A stretch of DNA of 64,000 nt from Winogradskyella bathintestinalis (GTDB taxonomy: Bacteria; Bacteroidota; Bacteroidia; Flavobacteriales; Flavobacteriaceae), in the NCBI RefSeq assembly GCF_030407435.1, contig NZ_JASDDK010000002.1, positions 528,702-592,701 on the forward strand. The letters are read 5' to 3'. The translations under genes were made by a program, and so were the position numbers. How positions within the stretch are numbered: position 1 is the first letter of the stretch; each line of letters opens with the position of its first letter. Under the pieces are notes generated by a model. The model was not told where the DNA came from. It saw only the letters and a program-made list of their open reading frames with translations, and ran no database searches. This document shows positions 37,701 to 44,248 of this stretch, in pieces.

Positions 37701-39017
37701 GGTTGCATTTTCTGTAAGACCGGCATCAGCAGGAGAATATTCTGAGCCTAACACTAGAATTAAAGCTCTATTATTACCTGTTACTGGAGTAAAAGTAGAG
37801 GAGAACGATGAAATATCTCCGCCTGCACCACTAGACAATGTTGAGGAATTTAATATCGTGATACCGCCACCACATTCATCGATATCTAAAATACCATCGT
37901 TATCATCATCGACATCACATATATTATTAATCCCGTCGGCATCTGGGTCATTAGCAGTTACTGTACCCACAATTGCCCCATCTAAACATGGGTCCACATC
38001 TACTGTTACACTTAAGGTAGCCTGATTCGATGTTGCAGGTACCGGAATAGAATCAACTGAGTAATCGTCTTTTACAGTATACAATAAGGTTGCTGTGCCA
38101 GTAAAACCATTTACTGGAGTAAAAGTAACATCACCATTGGTATCAACAGACCAAGTTCCTTGAGCTGTTAATATAGTGTTCTGGATTCCAGGTGTACTTA
38201 CATCTAAATCTACTGAAGCATCTACTATATTTCCATCGATGTCCGTATCCGTATTAGTGACATTGAAGGTTGTGGATGTATTAAATGGAGTAACATCAGA
38301 ATTGTCATCCGCTACTGGTGCTGTATTAATAGCATCTAATGTTATAGATAATTGTACAGTCTCATAAACGAATCTAGAGCCAACCCCTGTACCTCTAGGA
38401 GCAGCATCAGTACCAGGATAAAACGTAAAATCCATATCCGTTGCAGTTGCCATAAATCTTACAGCAGTTGTATTCCACTGATTTCTGTCCGGACTATTAA
38501 CAAATATGAATTGTCTAGAACTACCTTCTACTTGGTATTCAAAATCTTCAATATAGGTTCCTGCATAAAAGCTATTTCCACCTGGCTGTCCTACTCCTCT
38601 AGTAATTGGCGCAAACCAATATAAAATTATCTCGTAGGTAGCACCTACAGTTAAATTCGTCATAGTTGTAGTAACGGACTCCTCGGTGCCACCAATATCT
38701 CTCAATGATATCCATAATGCATGATTATTAGGAGGTAACGGTAATTGATTTGAAGGAGAAAAATTCCATCCATCAGATCCACCACCCACAGTACCTGCTG
38801 CTGCAAGAATAGCATTTGACATATCTGGAGTTCCACCGGTATCTGCCCAATTGGTTGGAACACAATTGTAACAAGGATTATTGCCATTAGAATTAAGATT
38901 AGAAGCGGGAATGTTCTGACCAAAACTTTCCAACATTGACAGCATTACAAATGTCAACGTAATACAGAATAATCGTGTTAAATTATTATTCTTAGAGAAT
39001 CGAGTAGAGATTTTCAT
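31770..39017 (-). CDS. Giant SprB-like surface protein with DUF11 repeats and T9SS type B sorting domain
   Basis: 2415 residues. The N-terminal signal (residues ~15-34, FCITLTFVMLSMLESFGQ) is preceded by a short basic stretch. Then: an ~190-residue beta-rich region, a cadherin/Ig-like segment (~232-345), aspartate-rich calcium-binding repeats of thrombospondin type 3 style (~352-378 and ~613-640), two diverged copies of a ~420-residue module (~761-1192 and ~1192-1609), five DUF11-type repeats (~1610-2316), and a gliding-motility type B C-terminal domain (~2318-2415: NEFSPDGDGVNETF, YNRWGNIVY, LPVGTYYYVLDLGDG, GWLYINR). Exported by Sec and T9SS to the cell surface, where such proteins act as adhesins or gliding tracks. 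First gene of a three-gene operon. Confidence 0.92.
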   Translation of the reverse strand: MKISTRFSKNNNLTRLFCITLTFVMLSMLESFGQNIPASNLNSNGNNPCYNCVPTNWADTGGTPDMSNAILAAAGTVGGGSDGWNFSPSNQLPLPPNNHALWISLRDIGGTEESVTTTMTNLTVGATYEIILYWFAPITRGVGQPGGNSFYAGTYIEDFEYQVEGSSRQFIFVNSPDRNQWNTTAVRFMATATDMDFTFYPGTDAAPRGTGVGSRFVYETVQLSITLDAINTAPVADDNSDVTPFNTSTTFNVTNTDTDIDGNIVDASVDLDVSTPGIQNTILTAQGTWSVDTNGDVTFTPVNGFTGTATLLYTVKDDYSVDSIPVPATSNQATLSVTVDVDPCLDGAIVGTVTANDPDADGINNICDVDDDNDGILDIDECGGGITILNSSTLSSGAGGDISSFSSTFTPVTGNNRALILVLGSEYSPADAGLTENATVSFGGIQMQQLGIKYGVKTAGDNNYIAVYALYESDIIAAANTNIIVNAVGINQSFAAYVMTAENTEITDTISPVFFDIGLIGSDDTNVNYSAPTVNYIASDNLFMFANSGSTGATYTFDQGTEITEIGVSGSSLGGMNYTSNITQSIALSGTISATRRSSGVVFKLRPSVGNSCSDSDNDGIVDRLDLDSDNDGIYDIVESGNGALDTNSNGFIDSGDTGDLNDADGNGANDTSELTSPIDTLSDGSFDFQNTDSDGDGCSDANEAYNDANADGGDGGQFGFGDPVTINITNGLVSDTEVDYTIGTNAAVTDATGVSVCDCGITDIAYSNETTCNNNGTPSDTTDDTFTADIAITFSNQPSTGTLNLTGDVIGTYTISVSSLTSPYTFSNVVLPANGNAISLTATFSDELTCTLENTNVLIAPFECSDDACDDVIPLGSPTAQIDAADITLDITGTGGASSAILNSISIAGEPNPFTELYIPSRMYYQFANPGASNQYIDDMSTTGANITNGATVFDAELLAAFTDRDLTHYLATDNQITNTDNVILRYDAPISAASNRYVAVTERNGNNRVRLQALDALGNLMGTAREINPSNYFDTTVSAVPSTGGASQNIYMAVYPLTSFVTSGSEIYGFILTQSGAAGNDGGDGKVFVMFDSAFLTPPPTINPLTNVVQPTCPSNEGSITVDATNNGGGTIEYSLTSLSGTNEVTWQTSNVFNNLPPDEYTVVVRYQAAPDCIAISANPVTLIEACCNITGISALNIDQCNDNGTPAILTDDTFTADITVTFISAPASGTLNLSGDGTTSVSVTGLTSPYTFVDVVLPANGNSINLIATFSGQAGCPFTNSNVFTAPSECSDDGCFDSIPEGSPTAQITSSDVTIDVTGAGGASSAILNSITIAGEPNSFTGFYIPSQVNYQFANPGASNQFVDDMSLVGTNITDGPIVFDPELLETFSDRDLTHYLAADNQITNTDYVQIRYDAPISAASNRYVAVTERDGNNRVRVQALDATGNVVGTAIEVNPGNYFNTTVPAIPSTGGAAQDIGMAVYPLTSFLNSGSEIYGFRVTQSGASGGDGADGKVFVMYDPAFLTPPPTIASTTSVVQPTCPSNEGSITIDAIDNGGGAIEYSINGAAGPWQTSNVFNSLLPDTYTPAVRYELTPECLAVSINPITLNTANCPSISLIKSITNNTALGASGILDDELTYTFTVTNTGNETLSNIIVNDPIVGTVLCVATTLLPGTSTTCEATYTVLQSDIDAGGIENTANVRAEAPGGNASDPNDDIVDVSDTGTTADGSIVADPETVETDDIDSVNGDNNDADPTNDVTPFSIVQNPSIEAEKTVAITNDIAPVGASLGDTMTYIITVTNTGDVTLDNVAIVDTLTDTDGNPLVLTTGPTFDAANSDNIEGILLVGESASYTATYVIAQEAVDAGGFENSVVASGDSPADTTVNDTSDDGDDTDGNTEDDPTETIIAENPSIEAEKTVAITNDIAPVGASLGDTMTYIITVTNTGDVTLDNVAIVDTLTDTDGNPLVLTTGPTFDAANSDNIEGILLVGESASYTATYVIAQEAVDAGGFENSVVASGDSPADTTVNDTSDDGDDTDGNTEDDPTETSLVPDPKISLIKTALPLEDTNGDGIVGGIDDIIMYAFTVENIGNLTLTNIVVEDDLLGVDLIGGSIAQLNPGESDSTTFTATYVITQADVDLGSVTNTASVSSELSDGDLNDPTDDITDISDDPNDTTNIDDNGDGDPDDPTVTPVTSVFDLAITKTVDETNPIVGNQVTFIIEVANIGNVTATNISIDEQIPSGYRFISALITEGIYSELNGEWIISQLNPDQVEILEITVEVLGFGEYLNTAYIQEFDGGDDIDSSNNEANATVEPVCLTIYNEFSPDGDGVNETFVIDCIEQYANNNLEVYNRWGNIVYSVKRYNNDWDGTSNGRAVINQSDELPVGTYYYVLDLGDGSEPRVGWLYINRNN
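32868..33713 (-). repeat. Near-perfect 429-bp tandem duplication (one DUF11 repeat)
   Basis: Two copies with period exactly 429 bp (143 codons). By eye I count five base differences over ~415 bp, all synonymous and near one end; the encoded copies are identical from NPSIEAEKTVAITND to NTEDDPTET. This is a recent duplication or gene-conversion tract. Confidence 0.92.
34190..36740 (-). repeat. Older duplication of a ~1.25-kb module in the SprB-like gene
   Basis: Two adjacent ~420-residue modules share the order TFTADI...GTLNL...LPANGN...ECSDD...GSPTAQI...GGASSAILNSI...YQFANPGASNQ...DRDLTHYLA...RYDAPISAASNRYVAVTER...PTCPSNEGSIT. The two copies are clearly diverged at the DNA level. Confidence 0.85.
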
Positions 39018-39249
39018 GTTATTTTGAGGTAAAATTATTTAATATTTTGATGTTTTATTAGTCACTATAGACTTATGATAATTCATTTTTTAGCACAATA
39101 AAATCCTAGATATAAAAAACAAAAAAACCTGATCTCGCATAATGCGTGATAGGCTTAAATGAAATGTCTGTAGGTTCAAAATGATTATGCTATTAATCGT
39201 TATTAAATTACAAAAATTATATTTCTATAACTTTTTTTTAACATATTTC

Positions 39250-39276
39250 GTCGACAAAAGTCGACATTTAGTCGAT
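39250..39276. repeat. Three GTCGA[C/T] direct repeats in the leader of the T9SS operon
   Basis: GTCGAC at 39250, GTCGAC at 39260 and GTCGAT at 39271, spaced 10 and 11 bp (about one helical turn) and just downstream of the mapped promoter elements. GTCGAC is itself a palindrome. Could be an operator for a regulator. Confidence 0.45.
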
Positions 39277-39292
39277 AAAATGCAATTTGGTG

Positions 39293-39323
39293 CAAATATA
39301 AATTAAAAGTTAACATTTTCAAA
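39293..39323 (-). promoter_or_regulatory. Canonical Bacteroidota promoter of the T9SS operon
   Basis: Read leftward: -33 TTTG (39323-39320), exactly 19-bp spacer, -7 TATATTTG (39300-39293). Both elements and the spacing match the housekeeping sigma consensus. The predicted leader before the ATG at 39017 is ~270 nt. Confidence 0.75.
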
Positions 39324-39543
39324 TGTTTTTATTTATTTATTATGCACGCATAGTAATTTTAATGTAATTGTATTTTAGAAATTTACATTATAGCAATTAA
39401 TAATAAACCTGTAAAACCTACCACAGCTACCGAATACGATAATTCACGTCTTATAAAATATGTCACCAGAATAAAATTCATTTCAACGATTCCATCAGTG
39501 GAGAATTATAGCAAGACAGTTTTATAAACTTGGTGTATTCGCT

Positions 39544-39551
39544 TATATTTG
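39544..39551 (+). promoter_or_regulatory. Putative -7 promoter element (TATATTTG) for prfC
   Basis: Perfect consensus octamer 90 bp before the prfC ATG at 39642; -33 element unclear. Confidence 0.45.
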
Positions 39552-39641
39552 CACTCGTTTTTTAACTAAAAAAAAAAGTTTATTCACCTTTTACAACATA
39601 AGAGGAAGAAATCAAACTTTAAAACGGATCCAATTATAAAT

Positions 39642-41231
39642 ATGAGTTTTTTAAAAGAAATAAACAGACGACGCACCTTTGGTATCATCTCGCACCCTGA
39701 TGCAGGTAAAACCACACTTACTGAAAAACTTCTATTATTTGGCGGTGCGATACAAGAAGCTGGAGCCGTAAAAAGCAATAAGATAAAAAAAGGTGCTACG
39801 AGTGATTTTATGGAAATTGAACGTCAGCGTGGTATTTCTGTGGCGACTTCCGTTTTAGCATTTGAGTATAATGGAATTAAGATAAATATTCTCGATACGC
39901 CTGGTCATAAGGATTTTGCTGAAGATACATTTAGAACTTTAACTGCCGTAGATAGCGTTATAGTGGTTATTGATGTCGCCAAAGGTGTAGAAGAGCAGAC
40001 AGAAAAATTAGTTGAAGTCTGTAGAATGCGAAAGATTCCAATTATTGTATTTATCAATAAAATGGATAGAGAAGGTAAAGATGCTTTTGATCTTTTAGAT
40101 GAAATTGAACAAAAATTAGGTCTAAAGGTTGTGCCACTTAGTTTCCCAATAGGCATGGGTTACGACTTCAAAGGAATCTATAATATCTGGGAGAAAAACA
40201 TTAATCTTTTCTCGGGTGATAGCCGTAAAGATATTGAGGAAACCATTGAGATTTCAGATTTATCATCTTCTAACTTAGATAAACTCGTTGGCGAAAAAGC
40301 TGCAAATACATTAAGAGACGAAATTGAATTGGTTACTGGTATTTATCCTCAATTTAATAAAGATGAATATCTCAATGGAAATCAACAGCTCGTATTTTTT
40401 GGCTCGGCTTTAAATAATTTTGGTGTAAGAGAACTATTAGACTGTTTTGTTGAAATTGCCCCTAAACCAAGACCTAAACAGAGTGAAGAACGTTTAGTAA
40501 AACCTGATGAGAAGAAATTTAGTGGTTTTGTGTTTAAAATACACGCTAACATGGATCCTAACCATAGAAACAGATTAGCTTTTGTAAAAATTGTATCGGG
40601 AGAATTTAAACGAAATTCTCCATATTTACATGTTAGACATGATAAAAAATTAAAATTTTCTAGTCCAAATGCGTTTTTTGCTGAAAAGAAAGAAATCGTG
40701 GATATTTCGTATCCTGGTGATATTGTTGGACTTCAAGATACCGGTAGTTTTAAAATTGGAGATACACTTACTGAAGGTGAAATATTAAACTACAAAGGAG
40801 TTCCTAGTTTTTCACCAGAACACTTTAGATATATTAACAATGCAGACCCAATGAAGGCAAAGCAGTTATACAAAGGTATCGATCAATTGATGGATGAAGG
40901 TGTAGCGCAATTATTTACCCTCGATTTTAACGGCAGAAAAGTTATTGGTACTGTAGGAGCTCTTCAATATGAAGTTATTCAATACCGATTAGAACATGAA
41001 TATGGTGCGAAATGTACCTATGAAAATCTTAATGTTCATAAAGCATGTTGGATTAAAACGGATGACGAGAAAAGTGAAGAATATAAAGATTTCCTAAGAG
41101 TAAAACAACGCTATTTGGCAAGGGACAAACATAATCAGTTGGTATTTTTAGCAGATTCTATGTTTTCGTTACAAATGTCTCAACAAAAATATCCTAGTAT
41201 TACCTTTCATATGACTTCAGAATTTGAATAA
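39642..41231 (+). CDS. prfC: Peptide chain release factor 3
   Basis: 529 residues, the family's usual length. Translational GTPase that removes RF1/RF2 from the ribosome after termination. P-loop SHPDAGKT (17-24), switch region ERQRGISVATSV, G3 DTPGHKDF (~87-94), G4 NKMDREGKD, then domain II and the RF3-specific C-terminal domain (YGAKCTYENLNVHKACW). SHPDAG in the P-loop separates it from EF-G. Single gene with its own promoter box. Confidence 0.97.
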   Translation: MSFLKEINRRRTFGIISHPDAGKTTLTEKLLLFGGAIQEAGAVKSNKIKKGATSDFMEIERQRGISVATSVLAFEYNGIKINILDTPGHKDFAEDTFRTLTAVDSVIVVIDVAKGVEEQTEKLVEVCRMRKIPIIVFINKMDREGKDAFDLLDEIEQKLGLKVVPLSFPIGMGYDFKGIYNIWEKNINLFSGDSRKDIEETIEISDLSSSNLDKLVGEKAANTLRDEIELVTGIYPQFNKDEYLNGNQQLVFFGSALNNFGVRELLDCFVEIAPKPRPKQSEERLVKPDEKKFSGFVFKIHANMDPNHRNRLAFVKIVSGEFKRNSPYLHVRHDKKLKFSSPNAFFAEKKEIVDISYPGDIVGLQDTGSFKIGDTLTEGEILNYKGVPSFSPEHFRYINNADPMKAKQLYKGIDQLMDEGVAQLFTLDFNGRKVIGTVGALQYEVIQYRLEHEYGAKCTYENLNVHKACWIKTDDEKSEEYKDFLRVKQRYLARDKHNQLVFLADSMFSLQMSQQKYPSITFHMTSEFE

Positions 41232-41364
41232 AACAATTCATCTTATTAGTTAAAATAAAAAGCACTTTATCGATCTTTTTTGTTTTTAAACTATATTTTA
41301 GCTAGATTTACTTAGCTATATCCAGTTAAATTTATATGCTTAACCCCAAACTAATCTACTTATT

Positions 41365-41595
41365 ATGGAATTTAACGCAAACGTTTTCAGTAATTCTGAA
41401 ATTACCGTAACCTACACCCCTCGTTGTTGCGCAAATGCAGAACTATGTGCACAACAATTGTCAGATGTTTTTCGAAGATCCGTGATTCCTTGGATTGATT
41501 TAGAAGGGGCACAAACCGAAACAATTGTAAATCAGATTAAGAAATGCCCATCCGGCGCCCTGCAATTTCATTTGAATAAAAAAGATGTTGCCTAA
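41365..41595 (+). CDS. Divergent 4Fe-4S mono-cluster protein (Fer4_19)
   Basis: 76 residues with cysteines C21, C22, C28 and C61. The pattern TYTPRCCANAELC ... VFRRSVIPWIDLEG ... KKCPSGAL is the Fer4_19 family of short proteins predicted to bind one 4Fe-4S cluster. Probably a small electron carrier or a sensor; partners unknown. It lies alone, 133 bp after prfC. Confidence 0.82.
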   Translation: MEFNANVFSNSEITVTYTPRCCANAELCAQQLSDVFRRSVIPWIDLEGAQTETIVNQIKKCPSGALQFHLNKKDVA

Positions 41596-41744
41596 TTTTT
41601 ATTTTTCATATTTCCCTGCTGTAAAATAATATAGAAAATTTAAAATGACTTCAGATCATCGCATAATTTCAAATCTATATTGCATTCGGTGTCGCTTTAT
41701 TCAGATATAAATACCTTGCTATTTTATTGATAGTATAGAATGTA

Positions 41745-42617
41745 TTAAAATTCTATTTCAATAAATACAGGGAAATGGTCTGAGGGAAACTTAAAATTTA
41801 TTGCACTTGACAATACCCCATATTTATGAACTTCAACATTTGGTAATTTAGAAACAAAAATATAATCGATTCTTCGGGCATTCGGTTCATTATATTTAAA
41901 ACCATTAAACGTTCCATCAGGTCCAAATTCTATTTGTGCAATATCTTTTGAGTCCGTCATTGTGTTAGATATCTCAGCTACCACTTCACTTTGAGGTTCT
42001 ACATTAAAATCACCCATAAGCATAACAGGGTAATTTTCAGTATTTACCAACTTTATTTTTTTAAGTATGAGCTGAATACTTTTTTGCCGCGATACTGTAC
42101 CTACATGATCCAAATGGGTGTTAAAGACCCAAAATTTCCGTTGATTTCTAAGTGATGTAAACAAGCCATAAGTACAAACCCTAGGATACGCAGCATCCCA
42201 ATCTTTAGAAACTTCATTTGGTGTATTAGACAACCAAAAGGTATCTTCCCTTTCTACGCCCATATGCCTGGAGTTATAATAGATAGCTGCATGCTCACCC
42301 TCTCCATTGTTATCGCGCCCTATGCCAATGAATTGATAATTTGGCAAGGCTTTATTTAAATCTTGAATTTGGTTAGGTCTAGCCTCTTGAACTCCAAAAA
42401 TATCTGGATCTAAAAATAAAATTTGCGAACTCAAAAAATTACGTCGATTCGGCCAGGCATTTTCTCCATCGGAAGCAATATCTAATCGGATGTTATATGA
42501 CATTAATTTTAAAGTAACGTCAGAACTTTTGGTTAAAGAATTTTCGTTAACAGATTTACAGCCTAAAAACATAAGGCATATAACATATAAATGTACAAGT
42601 TTGATAGTTCGCTTCAT
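41745..42617 (-). CDS. Endonuclease/exonuclease/phosphatase family lipoprotein
   Basis: 290 residues with a lipobox LMFLGC (Cys20), so anchored in the envelope. EEP-fold motifs are all present: SYNIRLD, FGVQEARPNQ, FNTHLDHVG, LMGDFNVEP, RRIDYIFVS and SDHFPVF, with the metal-binding Asn/Glu and catalytic Asp/His. Members cleave phosphodiesters in nucleic acids, phospholipids or sugars; a lipoprotein of this group could be a nuclease or sphingomyelinase-like enzyme. Monocistronic. Confidence 0.88.
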   Translation of the reverse strand: MKRTIKLVHLYVICLMFLGCKSVNENSLTKSSDVTLKLMSYNIRLDIASDGENAWPNRRNFLSSQILFLDPDIFGVQEARPNQIQDLNKALPNYQFIGIGRDNNGEGEHAAIYYNSRHMGVEREDTFWLSNTPNEVSKDWDAAYPRVCTYGLFTSLRNQRKFWVFNTHLDHVGTVSRQKSIQLILKKIKLVNTENYPVMLMGDFNVEPQSEVVAEISNTMTDSKDIAQIEFGPDGTFNGFKYNEPNARRIDYIFVSKLPNVEVHKYGVLSSAINFKFPSDHFPVFIEIEF

Positions 42618-42757
42618 AAATTCGTTATTTTGAAAAAACGTCTAATTCTTTTCAATTTATTTTTAGGTAATGTTTTATTCATTGTAAAGGTAATTCAGGA
42701 TTTACCATAATCTTAACTGTTCTCCGTCCAATATTTTAAAGCCTCAATAGCCTTGTA

Positions 42758-43495
42758 CTATCCTGTTATCTTGGCTTTTATTACTGTGCAATCAGAAGTT
42801 TGGTTAAATTTCGATATTTGTTCTGCTAACCATTTGTCGGTCTCAATAAATTCCGCTCTAATTAATTCACTCACCATTGGTGCAACTTCCACTGCTGCTT
42901 TAGCACCTAAAAACAGTACGCGTACACTCTCTCCCTAAAACACTATAATAGTTCTTGCTATTTCATGGCGTACAGCCCAAATGATTTAGGCGTTTGTAAA
43001 CTTTAATCGAGTATGCAAATTTTCGCCCAAATCAGGATTTTCTATTATCTATTTTTCAATTCCTTTTTGATCTGTACCGTAAATATACAAACGATTAGAC
43101 TAATCTTCCGTGCCATTTGCTCCGTGAATCTTTTAAGATTTATTTTTTGGTGCAACTAAAGGTCTAAGACCAGCAAAGACGCTTAAGACATCTTTTTTAC
43201 TTGCTTATTTATTCAGGTATCTATTAGCCGTTTCTAATACAAAATCGATTTCATTCTCTAATAGTTTTGGTTCTAAACTGTAGCTATCAAATAACGTATC
43301 TGTTGTACCTACCACTACTCTATTGTGCCATGGTACTAAAAATAATTCACGACTATCAGCTGTTTTCGGAACCAGTATAGCATTATTGCCCGGTAAAAAC
43401 AAATTATCAAAAACTAAATGAACGCCTTGAATTGGACGAATGCTATTTTCTGATGCAGGATTAGTGTCAGAATTAAACAAACCTTCGAAAGTGAA
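42758..43495 (-). pseudogene. glpD: Decayed C-terminal part of aerobic glycerol-3-phosphate dehydrogenase (glpD)
   Basis: One minus-strand frame reads through GlpD-like sequence: IRPIQGVHLVFD, FLVPWHNRVVVGTTDTLFD, LSVFAGLRPLVAPK, NRLYIYGTDQKGIEK, NPDLGENLHTR, IWAVRHEIARTI, RVRVLFLGAKAAVEVAPMV. It contains six in-frame stops (after NRYLNK, PKNKS, NGTED, GIEK, FTNA and IIVF) before the final one. The conserved GGKWTTYR segment expected between LRPLVAPK and NRLYIYG is missing, an in-frame deletion of roughly 50-60 codons. The N-terminal FAD-binding half is absent, and a TGA lies in frame at 43496-43498. No functional product is expected. Confidence 0.88.
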
Positions 43496-43537
43496 TCAAT
43501 AGTAGAAAAGCTTAGTATTCATTTCCAATGTTATGAA

Positions 43538-43571
43538 TAAAAAAAACCTGTGAAATATTAGTTCACAGGTT
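43538..43571 (-). terminator. Intrinsic terminator of the FKBP gene
   Basis: 10-bp stem AACCTGTGAA/TTCACAGGTT followed on the minus strand by eight Ts, 25 bp past the stop codon at 43596. Confidence 0.85.
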
Positions 43572-43595
43572 ATTCTATTTTTATGAAAAAATTAA

Positions 43596-44024
43596 TTATT
43601 TGATCTCTACAACTTCAAGTTCAAACACTAATTCTTGACCAGCTAAAGGGTGATTTCCATCAACAATTACGTGATCTTCATTTACCTCAACAATTCTAAA
43701 CTGGTGCTCATTACCTTGTTCATCTCTAGAAGCTAAACCTAAACCAACTTCGGGTTTTACTTCTTCTGGTAATTGTGCTTTTTCTACTTTATGGAATAAT
43801 TCTTTTCTCACATCTCCATAAGCTTCAGTTACTGGAATGTCAACTGTTTTCTTATCATTCACCTTCATATCAATAACTGCATTTTCAAAACCAGGAATTA
43901 ACATACCTTGTCCTAATGTAAATTCTAAAGGCTCACGCTCTAAAGAACTATCAAAGACTTGTCCGCTTTTTAATTTTCCTGTGTAATGTACCTTTACAGT
44001 ATCATTTTCTTTTACTTGACTCAT
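43596..44024 (-). CDS. FKBP-type peptidyl-prolyl isomerase, SlyD-like
   Basis: 142 residues, cytoplasmic. The FKBP core is split by an insert-in-flap domain: VKVHYTGKLKSGQVFDSS and GQGMLIPGFENAVIDM at the front, then EVGLGLASRDEQGNEHQFRIV in the insert, and NHPLAGQELVFELEVVEI at the end. This is the SlyD arrangement, but the His/Cys-rich nickel-binding tail of E. coli SlyD is absent. It acts as a prolyl isomerase and chaperone in the cytosol. Monocistronic with a promoter box at 44054-44061. Confidence 0.92.
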   Translation of the reverse strand: MSQVKENDTVKVHYTGKLKSGQVFDSSLEREPLEFTLGQGMLIPGFENAVIDMKVNDKKTVDIPVTEAYGDVRKELFHKVEKAQLPEEVKPEVGLGLASRDEQGNEHQFRIVEVNEDHVIVDGNHPLAGQELVFELEVVEIK

Positions 44025-44053
44025 AAATTTCTGATTTCATTTTAAATATGCTG

Positions 44054-44061
44054 CAAAACTA
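44054..44061 (-). promoter_or_regulatory. Putative -7 promoter element for the FKBP gene
   Basis: CAAAACTA on the plus strand, i.e. TAGTTTTG leftward, 30 bp before the start codon at 44024. Confidence 0.4.
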
Positions 44062-44248
44062 TTGTTTCTTCTACACAAAAGAGAACGAAACCTACATTTT
44101 CCCTTGGATTTAAGAAAAACTTAACGTCTTTAAAATCATCTCATTTACAAATTTTGAAAGTTTATTCGCAAACTGAAACACATCTGAATTTTCAACAGGT
44201 CTCTCAAAGAAGTATTTTTAAAGAAATCCAGCTTATAACAAGCACTAT

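Larger units (their letters stand above)
39018..39641. other. 624-bp divergent intergenic region with long leader of the T9SS operon
   Basis: From right to left it holds the prfC promoter box (39544-39551), the T9SS operon promoter (39293-39323), and a ~270-nt untranslated leader containing three GTCGA direct repeats (39250-39276) and a small hairpin near 39130-39152. No ORF of note. Confidence 0.65.

Noticed and set aside
42753..42938. Plus-strand 61-codon ORF
   Set aside because: Lies antisense to the glpD relic, whose minus-strand frame explains the sequence better.
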